This document shows, in pieces, positions 9,401 to 15,864 of a DNA stretch of 64,000 bases (within the stretch, counting starts at the first letter, position 1; every line of letters starts with the position of its first letter). The DNA is from a virus. The notes beneath the pieces were generated by a model. That model was given only the letters and a program-made list of their open reading frames with translations. It ran no database searches and was not told where the DNA came from. The stretch lies in IMG/VR virus record IMGVR_UViG_3300027749_000066, positions 33,487 to 97,486 of that record. One strand, given 5' to 3'. The translations under genes were made by a program, and so were the position numbers.

Positions 9401-9951
9401 TTGTGTCGTCGTTTGCTGATTCTGATGCGGTGATCAATAAGCGTGATTATGTGATTGCTATTGTTGGTGACCAGACGATTCATCATGTTGCGGATTTTAA
9501 TGATATTGAGACTGGGAAGACTGATTCTAAGTTTTCGAGGTTTTTGCAGAGGCAGATGGCTGGTGATTCTTTGGATGAGTTTGATTTTCTGTATGATAAG
9601 GGTGTTAAGCGTAGTATTGTGCCTAATGGGAAGACGCCGCTTTTGGCGTATCTTATTAATACGGTGAATTTTAAGACTCGTAATGATAAGGATATGTGTT
9701 CGTCATATTTTTATATTCCTGATCATGGTTGGTTGAAGACAACTATTTTTGGGTCTAGTGTGGTGTCTCATCGTTCGGAGTTGAATAGTGTTTTTGAGTG
9801 GAAGATGTTGAAAATTACTTCAGGTAAAAATGGGCAATATTCGTTGGTGAATGTCATTTCTGCTGAGAAGTGGTGTAAGATGAATCTTATTGATGTTGAA
9901 CAGGAAAGAGGCAAGTATGGCAAAAAGTTTGATGCATCGATTTCTCTCTAA
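6490..9951 (+). CDS. dnaE: DNA polymerase III alpha subunit (DnaE-type)
   Basis: 1153 residues, TTG start with AAGGAA upstream. The PHP domain opens with THLHNHSEYSLLDG and ITDHGTMGG. The catalytic core has the paired aspartates in PDIDLDFED (about residues 423-431) and the GPARGSAGGSLLSY nucleotide site. A thumb and fingers region follows, with FNKSHATAYS, then an OB-like region. Length is that of bacterial DnaE. The codon style changes to G/T-rich third positions from about 8,960 onward, suggesting a recombination joint inside the gene. The 3' end overlaps an HNH endonuclease gene. Confidence 0.95.
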   Translation: MPEFTHLHNHSEYSLLDGLTTPEEMAQIASTNGQIASAITDHGTMGGFIRFQKACKDQNVKPIFGVEAYFVDDVATDDEDNKAERFHLILLAKNDKGLENLFRLNNVAWTEQFYYKPRIDFSNLEQFGEGLICLSGCMGSALSKAILAGDEKRSELLLNRFQRIFKDDYYLEVQPHNPPELNAKLIDYGDSYDIPIVGTLDCHFPTANDWGVEEVLLAVGQSSSMNAAQKRHAKDNYDKACNVHNLIDKMDLLYPDRRLSFKDLPLYMMDANEALRHFEDAGITRTDILENTMEIADKCNTEIKMNNMFLPSYTKNIKINMTSNEYLRDISFFLLEQKGLSSDPVYIDRLNEELEVIAGKNFSDYFLVLWDLISWADSDGIARGPARGSAGGSLLSYVLGITNIDPVKHGLLFFRFINPERNDFPDIDLDFEDRRRDEAKEYLRNRWGPENVAGISAYGTFQPKGSIKAIASAFAVPYTEANAISPLFETFEEYKTKDKLAKFRNKNPDIIKVAERLVGRYKNASAHAAGVVVSNVPLNTIVPIEVREEAGTKRKINVIAYDKDETGEFGLIKFDALGVRAITVIKDCINAIKERKGIDVSKDSIDIDNPDSRVFAEFTAGNVVGIFQAEGAGYASLITEMGISNFNDLAVSNALVRPGSYVTQGKKYLARRDGTERTIYDHKILENILGETYNTFIFEEQVMKIAVELAGFSWAKADRLRKIISKKKDAAEFDKYQKEFVDGASTHISEHKARSLWADIEKASLYMFNKSHATAYSLVSYQTMWLKVNYPTEFIWATLSNETEGEKVTTYLFEAQRLGIEILGPDVNSSEYSFSLDGDALRFGLSNIAGCGANTVNEILLKRPFQDYDHFVNSVQKSKVKVNNLEALQKVGALDSVGYDSPYESRRYFGPLLNYPVTMNDKSPFDSIIMPCADAQDNKEDINLYIVRGVVKSTKRTSRYFRAEIEDATGVVSSFADSDAVINKRDYVIAIVGDQTIHHVADFNDIETGKTDSKFSRFLQRQMAGDSLDEFDFLYDKGVKRSIVPNGKTPLLAYLINTVNFKTRNDKDMCSSYFYIPDHGWLKTTIFGSSVVSHRSELNSVFEWKMLKITSGKNGQYSLVNVISAEKWCKMNLIDVEQERGKYGKKFDASISL

Positions 9952-10402
9952 AGTTGAAAAAACTGATTACTGCTGGGAGTGGATGGCAGCAAAAAATCCG
10001 TGTGGATATGGAGTAATGAGATATAGTACGCAAGTTAGTCTTAGGCAGGCGACACATGTTGCAGTTGAGCTTTTTAGACCTGATGACATTAGGCCTTCAA
10101 TAAATTATGGTATTATGCATTCTTGTGATAATCCGGGTTGCGTCAATCCTGATCATCTTAAATGGGGGACTCCAGCAGAGAATCAGTTAGATAAAGTTAT
10201 AAAAAATCGTCAAAGAAAAGGTGAAAGTCATCCTTTTGCTAAGTTATCCTTAGAGCAAGTAGAGCAAATTCGTTCACTTTGCAGTGAAGGCAAAACACAA
10301 AGAGAGGTAGGAGAATTGTTTAATGTAAGTAATCAGCAAGTTTCTCGCATTATTAATAATAAGCGATGGAAGAAAGAGGGTAACCAAAATTCTTGTAATT
10401 AA
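9917..10402 (+). CDS. HNH homing-type endonuclease between dnaE and recA
   Basis: 161 residues from ATG 9917 (strong AGGAAAGAGG site). N-terminal HNH module: WEWMAAKNPCGYGVM, then MHSCDNPGCVNPDHL (zinc/HNH core). C-terminal helix-turn-helix: KTQREVGELFNVSNQQVSRI, a DNA-targeting domain common in free-standing phage homing endonucleases. A-rich codon use differs from both neighbours, which share a G/T-rich style, so it looks inserted. It overlaps the dnaE end by 35 nt and runs into the 5' part of the recA-like frame. Confidence 0.88.
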   Translation: MAKSLMHRFLSKVEKTDYCWEWMAAKNPCGYGVMRYSTQVSLRQATHVAVELFRPDDIRPSINYGIMHSCDNPGCVNPDHLKWGTPAENQLDKVIKNRQRKGESHPFAKLSLEQVEQIRSLCSEGKTQREVGELFNVSNQQVSRIINNKRWKKEGNQNSCN

Positions 10403-11345
10403 GGGTGGAGAGAAGATTCCGAAGCCGGATATCATTCCGACTCCTTCGTTTGGTTTGAATTATATTTTGGGTGGTGGTTTGTGGACCGGACGTTATCATA
10501 TTGTTTGGGGTAATCCTCAGGCTGGTAAGTCTACACTTTGTTTTCATGCTGCTGCTGAGGCTCAGAAGCTTGGTTATACTCCGGTGATTGTTGATGCTGA
10601 GGGTTCGTCTACTGATGAGTGGATGGAGCATTGTGGTATTGATATCAGCAATCGTATTGTGATTCGTTCTACTATTCTTGAGGATATTTTGAATGTGATC
10701 ATGCCAATGTTTCGGGAGAAGGATTCGAAGTATTTCTTTATTTTTGATTCGATCAATACGATTGTGATGGAGCAGTTCTATAAGAACGATGATGGTATGG
10801 GTGGTATTGGCATCTATGCTCGCTCTCAGGGTGTTCTGATCCAGAAGGTTGCTGATGAACTTATTTCGGGGGTGAATCATTGTGTGGTGTTTATTGCACA
10901 GCAGACGATTGCTGCGAAGGGTCAGTATTTTGTTACTCAGGGTAAGTATGGTAATGCTGCGTATCATTGGGCTACTAATATTGTTCGTCTTAATGCTGGT
11001 GATGCTTCTGCTGATGTGGACCGTGATAGCGATGAGCGTATTACCTCCCGCAAGGTGACTTGGCGTATTGATAAGTCTAAGCAGAAGTCTATTCAGGGTA
11101 CGAAGGGTGATTATTGGTTTTCTCCGGAGTCTGCTCATATTGATTTGAAGCGTGAGGCGTTCCATATTGCTGTGCGTCATGGTTTGATCAATAAAAAGGG
11201 CGCTTGGTTTGAGTGGAATGGTGAGAGTTATCATGGGGCTGAGAAGCTTGTGAATGCTTTGTCTGATGATGATATGAAGCTTATCTTGGGTCAGTTGAAT
11301 GAACTTACATTGAGTTTTGATAGCGAAGATATTGTTGATGACTGA
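10389..11345 (+). CDS. RecA-like recombinase with displaced, probably non-ATG start
   Basis: Walker A WGNPQAGKSTLC (about residues 39-50 from 10389) and Walker B KYFFIFDSINTIV identify a RecA-fold recombinase. The first canonical in-frame start is TTG 10455, but the upstream in-frame residues ILVIKGGEKIPKP...LGGGLW look like genuine RecA-family N-terminus. There is no ATG, GTG or TTG before 10455. An ATT at 10389 sits 8 nt after AGAGGG, so I place the start there tentatively. The C-terminus overlaps the next gene. Likely strand-exchange protein for phage recombination. Confidence 0.82.
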   Translation: MLVIKGGEKIPKPDIIPTPSFGLNYILGGGLWTGRYHIVWGNPQAGKSTLCFHAAAEAQKLGYTPVIVDAEGSSTDEWMEHCGIDISNRIVIRSTILEDILNVIMPMFREKDSKYFFIFDSINTIVMEQFYKNDDGMGGIGIYARSQGVLIQKVADELISGVNHCVVFIAQQTIAAKGQYFVTQGKYGNAAYHWATNIVRLNAGDASADVDRDSDERITSRKVTWRIDKSKQKSIQGTKGDYWFSPESAHIDLKREAFHIAVRHGLINKKGAWFEWNGESYHGAEKLVNALSDDDMKLILGQLNELTLSFDSEDIVDD

Positions 11346-11625
11346 TTGGAATCGTAGGGAGAAGCGTTCTGCTCGTAAGGATGGGGCGACTGTTGTTGCT
11401 AACTCTGGGCGAGGTTTTCGTAAGGGTGATGCTGTTCTTGATGATTGGCTTGTTGATTATAAGCATAATGAGTTGACTTTTACTTTGAAGTCTTCTGCTT
11501 GGGCTAAGCATTCTAAGGATGCTTGGAATGAGGGTCAGAAGAAGCCGTTGATTAAAGTTATTTATGGTGATGGCCGTTCTGTTGCGATTATAGATTGGGA
11601 TGATTTTCTTGAGCTTAAAGGATAA
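11338..11625 (+). CDS. PD-(D/E)XK Holliday-junction-resolvase-like nuclease
   Basis: 95 residues from ATG 11338, 8-nt overlap with recA. The arrangement KRSARKDG...GDAVLDDWLVDYK...FTLKSSAWAK matches the catalytic E/D...D...xK strand layout of small PD-(D/E)XK resolvases. Its place between RecA-like and Cas4-like proteins supports a recombination role. Alternative: a general phage endonuclease. Confidence 0.65.
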   Translation: MTDWNRREKRSARKDGATVVANSGRGFRKGDAVLDDWLVDYKHNELTFTLKSSAWAKHSKDAWNEGQKKPLIKVIYGDGRSVAIIDWDDFLELKG

Positions 11626-11881
11626 TGTTCAAAGATTTATTGCAATCAAGGAAACTACTTGTGTTTATCAGGAGTATGAGGATGGAGATGAGTGTGGCAA
11701 TATTACTGTTAGAGCTTTAAATATGCCTTTTGAGGTTCCGCCGATGCCTTTGTGTTATGTTCATGCATATGAGTTTCGTGATTGGACCAATGATGATACG
11801 GTTAGAGAGTTTGTTGCTATAATGACAGAGGACGATGTTTTGAAAGATTTTTTGGAGAAATTTAATGACGATAGCAAGTAG
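11600..11881 (+). CDS. Hypothetical protein
   Basis: 93 residues, start uncertain (ATG 11600, 26-nt overlap with the resolvase-like gene). Mixed acidic sequence with three separated cysteines (TTCVY, DECGN, LCYV) that could bind metal, and an acidic C-terminal helix. No recognised family. Confidence 0.55.
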   Translation: MIFLSLKDNVQRFIAIKETTCVYQEYEDGDECGNITVRALNMPFEVPPMPLCYVHAYEFRDWTNDDTVREFVAIMTEDDVLKDFLEKFNDDSK

Positions 11882-12227
11882 TAGAGCAATGAGTGAAGGT
11901 AATGTTGAGGTTGATCTTGATGAGATCGCCGGGGCTTTGAGTGCGGAAGAGTTCGCTGAGTTCTCTATTTGTATGGAGATTGTCCAGCGTATTCTTGATC
12001 GTCCTCAGGCTATGATGGGTTCTGAGGCTCTTGTGGCTGCAGCGAAGCTGGCTGCTTTGAGAACTAAACTTGGTGCAAGAGCGCAGTATTATAAGACTAG
12101 TGATAAGTCTATTATTCAACGTCGTCGCAAGGATCTTCTTATGCTTATGTTTACTGCTCTTGAGGAGAATATTAATACTCTCAAGTTACTTGGTAAGATT
12201 GAGGGTTCGATGAGTGGTGTTCGATGA
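11865..12227 (+). CDS. Conserved helical protein in recombination cluster
   Basis: 120 residues, with a second possible start at ATG 11889. Acidic N-terminus, then long helices (AALRTKLGARAQYYKTSDKS and RRRKDLLMLMFTALEENIN). Similar-looking proteins are common near Cas4-like genes in actinophages, but no function is established. Confidence 0.65.
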   Translation: MTIASSRAMSEGNVEVDLDEIAGALSAEEFAEFSICMEIVQRILDRPQAMMGSEALVAAAKLAALRTKLGARAQYYKTSDKSIIQRRRKDLLMLMFTALEENINTLKLLGKIEGSMSGVR

Positions 12228-13006
12228 AGAATCTTGTTGGTAAGTTGAAGGTTCAGCAACCTGAGAAGAAGGTTGTCAAGAAGACTGAGGGTACTGTTAC
12301 TCCTGCTGATGTTCTTGATCTTGAGAAGTCTTTGGTTGATGCTATTGATGCGAAACTTGAAGCTTCTAATGGGGTTCATTGGAAGCAAAGCGAGAGTTTT
12401 GCTCCTTCTAATACGAATCCTTGTTCCCGGTTTGCTGTTTACCGTATGAGGGGTTATCAGCAGGAGACTACTATTCTTGGCCAGACTAGACGTATCTTTG
12501 ATCTTGGTAATCGTGTTGAGGATGCTGTGGGAGATATGTTGAAGGATATTGGTGTCCTTATTGATTCTCAACTTCCTTTGGAGATTACTGATCCTGTCCC
12601 AATTAAGGGTTATATTGACTTTCTGATTGACTGGGATGGCCCCAAGGTTGTTGAGTGTAAGTCAATTAATGAGGCAGGTTTTGCTTTTAGGAGTGCTTAT
12701 CATAAGCCCAAGGATGAGCATTTTCGTCAGTTGCAGTTCTATATGTATGGTATGAATCATGATTCTGGTTTTCTTTTTTATTATTCCAAGAATAACTCTG
12801 CCATTCTTCCTTTGTTAGTTAAGAGAGATAATGAATTTATTGAGTCCACGTTTAATAAATATAAGAAGATCTATGAAGTATTCAAAAATGGAGATCTTCC
12901 TGCTAGACCATATAAGCAGACTTCCCAGAATTGTCAACGCTGCGATGCTTCTGCTCATTGCTGGTCTGATAAAGAAGAAGGTGTAGCAGTTAATCTTAAG
13001 AAATAG
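12224..13006 (+). CDS. Cas4-like RecB-type exonuclease
   Basis: 260 residues. PD-(D/E)XK core: GYIDFLI (Asp) then KVVECKS (Glu-x-Lys). Iron-sulfur cysteines: one in NPCSRF (about 66) and three in NCQRCDASAHC (about 239-249), the split Cas4 arrangement. Probably a ssDNA exonuclease for recombination or replication. No CRISPR array or other Cas gene is present, so a CRISPR role is not supported. Confidence 0.85.
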   Translation: MKNLVGKLKVQQPEKKVVKKTEGTVTPADVLDLEKSLVDAIDAKLEASNGVHWKQSESFAPSNTNPCSRFAVYRMRGYQQETTILGQTRRIFDLGNRVEDAVGDMLKDIGVLIDSQLPLEITDPVPIKGYIDFLIDWDGPKVVECKSINEAGFAFRSAYHKPKDEHFRQLQFYMYGMNHDSGFLFYYSKNNSAILPLLVKRDNEFIESTFNKYKKIYEVFKNGDLPARPYKQTSQNCQRCDASAHCWSDKEEGVAVNLKK

Positions 13007-13014
13007 ATATTATA

Positions 13015-13023
13015 TGATATACT
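13015..13023 (+). promoter_or_regulatory. Extended -10 promoter, leaderless start at 13031
   Basis: TGATATACT with 7 nt between the -10 hexamer and ATG 13031, so the transcript would begin at or next to the start codon. Confidence 0.5.
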
Positions 13024-13030
13024 ATATAAT

Positions 13031-13345
13031 ATGATTCTTGAGCCTAAAATATGTGCTAATCCTGATTGTACTGAACTCTTTGAGCCTCAAGTTCATAATG
13101 CTATTTATTGTAGTGTTGAATGTCGTAAAGTTATTACTAATAAAAATGTTTTAGATCGTTATTATGAAAATAAAGAACGAAAAGCAAATAAAAAAAGAAT
13201 TTGTAAAAACAAAGATTGTTTTACAATTTTATCTACTTATAACATAGAAACTATATGTGAAGCCTGCAAGACTGAACGTCTAATAAAAAGATTATCTTCT
13301 TGGGGTTGGGATGAAGAGAAGTTAAGAGAGGACTGGAGCTTTTAA
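13031..13345 (+). CDS. Double zinc-motif protein
   Basis: 104 residues. The N-terminal motif CANPDCTELF...AIYCSVECRK is treble-clef-like (FCS/MYND-type). A second set follows in ICKNKDCF...TICEACK. Basic linker between. Probably nucleic-acid binding. ATG follows directly on a -10-like element (leaderless), and the stop overlaps the RuvC-like start. Confidence 0.7.
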   Translation: MILEPKICANPDCTELFEPQVHNAIYCSVECRKVITNKNVLDRYYENKERKANKKRICKNKDCFTILSTYNIETICEACKTERLIKRLSSWGWDEEKLREDWSF

Positions 13346-13944
13346 TGAGCCTAGTCAGAACTTTAAAAATTAAACATCTTAAGTCAACTACTGTAGTTGG
13401 TATTGATGCTTCGTCTACAGTTATTGCTTTTGCTATTATTGAACAACGTCCAGATAAAGTTAATCTTATTAAGACAAGTAAAATTAATCTTGGCAATTTT
13501 TCAATGAATCAAAAACTAAAGATTATCTCTTCATCTGTTTCTAAAATTTTTGGTATCTATGCTATAGATCATGTTTTTGTTGAGCAACCTATTTATATAC
13601 AAAATCCTGCTACTAGTAGAATTCTTTCTCAAGTTTCAGGTCATCTGCTGGGAGAATGCCTTAAAGAATGTGATAGTGTCTCAGAGGTAACTATTGCTAA
13701 TTGGAAAAGTTATATAGGATATAAGAATGTTAGTAAAGCTGAGAAAGATTCTTGGACAAAGCAATTTGGCGAAAAAGAATCAAAAAAGATGGCGGCGTTT
13801 GAAAGAAAACAAAGAACTATTAATATCATCCATAGAAAAATTCCAGATATAAATTATCTTAATGATAATGATATTTGTGATGCAATTGGTATTGCTCTTT
13901 ATGGACTTGATAAAGTAAATAAAGGAGAACTAGATGCCTCTTGA
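13345..13944 (+). CDS. RuvC-like Holliday junction resolvase (RNase H fold)
   Basis: 199 residues. VVGIDASSTVIAFAII carries the first catalytic Asp, HVFVEQP the Glu, and NDNDICDAIGIALYG the final Asp cluster. The insertion KKMAAFERKQRTINIIHRK is basic and suits DNA contact. Resolves four-way junctions before packaging. Confidence 0.82.
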   Translation: MSLVRTLKIKHLKSTTVVGIDASSTVIAFAIIEQRPDKVNLIKTSKINLGNFSMNQKLKIISSSVSKIFGIYAIDHVFVEQPIYIQNPATSRILSQVSGHLLGECLKECDSVSEVTIANWKSYIGYKNVSKAEKDSWTKQFGEKESKKMAAFERKQRTINIIHRKIPDINYLNDNDICDAIGIALYGLDKVNKGELDAS

Positions 13945-14230
13945 ACCGTATAAACAAAAAGATTGGTTATATTATCATTATGTTCAAAAAAGAATGAACC
14001 TTAAAGATATGGTTGTTCTTCTTGAACAAAAGTATAATATTAAAATTAGTCATCAGGCTATTTATAACTGGCTAGTTAAATATGATCTTTTGAAATATAG
14101 AGGTAAGGGTAGGAAAATTGGCGCAAATCTTCAGGGCAAGAAAAAATCCAGCGCAATGGGGAAACGTCCTGATAGGATTCGTGAGGAGCGAATGAGAGCC
14201 TTAGCGAGAGCTAAGAAGAAAAAAAGATAG
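13934..14230 (+). CDS. Basic helix-turn-helix protein
   Basis: 98 residues, AAGGAG ribosome site. The middle (MVVLLEQKYNIKISHQAIYN) is a helix-turn-helix of the Sigma-70 region-4/transposase-like type. The C-terminus is very rich in Lys and Arg. Likely DNA-binding regulator. Confidence 0.7.
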   Translation: MPLEPYKQKDWLYYHYVQKRMNLKDMVVLLEQKYNIKISHQAIYNWLVKYDLLKYRGKGRKIGANLQGKKKSSAMGKRPDRIREERMRALARAKKKKR

Positions 14231-14242
14231 ACTTATATTCTG

Positions 14243-14620
14243 ATGGATGAAGAATATTTATTTTTTGAAGAAGATGACAGAGTACGAGATTTAGTTGTTC
14301 CTCCGTATTCTGAAGTACAAAAAATTCTTTTTGGTATATCATATTTTTTTGCAAATATTTGGAATAACACTATGTTAGATATTGCTAATCATGGTTATAC
14401 TATAGTTGATAAAGAATTGACACCCATGATGATGTTCGATGCCATTGATGCTGGTATAATAATGCCTATCTATGTGCAAAGTCCGGAAAATGCTGATAGA
14501 ATGATTTTCAAGTTCTGGAATCCATTGGAACAAATTTATTGTGATATTGATGAAATGGACTTGGAAGACTTTTATTGGTTTACTGTAATATTAAATAATG
14601 GAATTTGGAGTTATAACTAA
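14243..14620 (+). CDS. Hypothetical acidic protein
   Basis: 125 residues with a strongly acidic N-terminus (MDEEYLFFEEDDRVRD) and aromatic-rich body. The acidity could indicate a nucleic-acid mimic, but this is inference. Confidence 0.6.
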   Translation: MDEEYLFFEEDDRVRDLVVPPYSEVQKILFGISYFFANIWNNTMLDIANHGYTIVDKELTPMMMFDAIDAGIIMPIYVQSPENADRMIFKFWNPLEQIYCDIDEMDLEDFYWFTVILNNGIWSYN

Positions 14621-14943
14621 TGTCTAATACGACTAAAGATGCGTTCAGAATTGTAGAGAAAGAGTTAAGTAAGTTTTGCTCTTATGATAATGTTAAATCT
14701 GTCTTGTCTAAATATATGATTGGGAAATATGATCCCGAACTTGTTGAGAAGCTTCTTGTAATTCTTGGTACAGAATTTCGTCATAATCTTGAAAGACTTA
14801 CGTCGAATCTTCCTGATGATAATGTTGAGGCTGCTGCTGTTGTAAGCAGAAAAGCAGCGAATAAGCGTGGACGCCCTAGGAAGAATGACTTACAGATTGA
14901 AGCTGCTGATGATTTTGATTTTGATGATGTCAAAGAAGACTAA
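14620..14943 (+). CDS. Protein with AT-hook-like motif
   Basis: 107 residues. ATG overlaps the previous stop. A helical N-terminal part is followed by KRGRPRK (AT-hook core GRP flanked by basics) and an acidic tail DDFDFDDVKED. May bind the minor groove of AT-rich DNA, apt for an AT-rich phage genome. Confidence 0.6.
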   Translation: MSNTTKDAFRIVEKELSKFCSYDNVKSVLSKYMIGKYDPELVEKLLVILGTEFRHNLERLTSNLPDDNVEAAAVVSRKAANKRGRPRKNDLQIEAADDFDFDDVKED

Positions 14944-14950
14944 TCATATA

Positions 14951-14959
14951 TGGTATAAT
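14951..14959 (+). promoter_or_regulatory. Extended -10 promoter, leaderless start at 14967
   Basis: TGGTATAAT with exactly 7 nt from the hexamer to ATG 14967, predicting a leaderless transcript for the packaging genes. Confidence 0.55.
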
Positions 14960-14966
14960 TGTTACT

Positions 14967-15566
14967 ATGGCCAATAAATTAGAGAAATCAGATAATATAT
15001 TTGACAAAGCAAAAAAGGTTGAGCAAGTTGGTTTGCTTAATCTTAAAGGCTATTCTAATTCGGATATTGCTGAACTTGAAAATATTTCTGTTCAGACTGT
15101 TAGGGAGTACGTTTCTCAGTATAAAATTTATCTTGAGAGTACTGCCGAGAATGACCCTTATTTCTTAGAAAAAGTTCAGTATAATACTGTCAAGGCTTTG
15201 GCTGAATTTGATGAGATTTCTAAGGAAGCTTGGGAGACTGTTGAAATTGCCACTAGAGAGGGAATGGTTTCTGGTAGAAATCAAGCCCTCAAACTTTGTT
15301 TAGATATTGCTACTAAAAAAGCACAACTTCATCAACTCATGGGTGGTACTAAAACAGATGGCGAATATATTGCAAGAATGCAAAAAGCCGAAACTGTTAA
15401 TCAAATTATCTCTAAGGTTATTAGAGATGTTATTGCTAATTGCGATGACTGCAAAGCGAAGGCTTCGCCTATGCTTCGTGAGGCTTTCTCTATGATGGAT
15501 TCAGAGTCTGCTGACGATACCGAAGATATTGTTGAGGTATATGAAGATGCAGAAATTATTGATTAG
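14967..15566 (+). CDS. Terminase small subunit candidate
   Basis: 199 residues. The N-terminal helix-turn-helix (LKGYSNSDIAELENISVQTV) suits pac/cos recognition. A long helical oligomerisation region and an acidic C-terminal tail (ESADDTEDIVEVYEDAE) follow. Position just upstream of the large subunit supports the call, though a membrane protein gene lies between. Confidence 0.65.
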   Translation: MANKLEKSDNIFDKAKKVEQVGLLNLKGYSNSDIAELENISVQTVREYVSQYKIYLESTAENDPYFLEKVQYNTVKALAEFDEISKEAWETVEIATREGMVSGRNQALKLCLDIATKKAQLHQLMGGTKTDGEYIARMQKAETVNQIISKVIRDVIANCDDCKAKASPMLREAFSMMDSESADDTEDIVEVYEDAEIID

Positions 15567-15864
15567 AAAGTTTCCCGAAAAATCCACAGCGGCATGGTGT
15601 TTTATTGGATTTTTTATTTTAATTTATGATGTTATTGCATTGCTTTTAAATGATTCTTCCAAAGAGAAGAAAGATTTTTATGAAACACTTTCTGATGGTT
15701 GTTGGCGTGGTATTGAACATTCAATTTTTCGATGGCCAATTTGGTTATTTATCTTTACAATTGCTAAACATTTAGCTGCTCCAGATTTTTTTCGTAAATA
15801 TGATCCAATAAAAATTGTTGGAATATTTGTAAGATATTTAAAGAAAAGTGTTAATAATGGGTGA
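15541..15864 (+). CDS. Small membrane protein between terminase genes
   Basis: 107 residues from ATG 15541 (GAGG site). Hydrophobic spans at WCFIGFFILIYDVIALLL and WPIWLFIFTIAKHLAA with a charged middle. The 3' end overlaps the terminase start by 8 nt. Function unknown. Confidence 0.65.
   Translation: MKMQKLLIRKFPEKSTAAWCFIGFFILIYDVIALLLNDSSKEKKDFYETLSDGCWRGIEHSIFRWPIWLFIFTIAKHLAAPDFFRKYDPIKIVGIFVRYLKKSVNNG

Noticed and set aside
9900-10402. Group I intron in dnaE or recA carrying the HNH gene
   Set aside because: The dnaE frame ends normally and recA begins after; there are no split exons and no recognisable intron core, so a free-standing HNH gene fits better.
8821-11234. Long minus-strand open frames opposite dnaE (8821-9486) and recA (10353-11234)
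   Set aside because: They arise because the plus-strand genes use G/T-rich third positions. The translations are low-complexity (Ile/Asn/Arg/Thr-rich) with no motifs, and strong genes occupy the other strand.
12224-13006. CRISPR-associated Cas4
   Set aside because: Fold matches, but there is no other cas gene; phage Cas4-like proteins commonly serve recombination.
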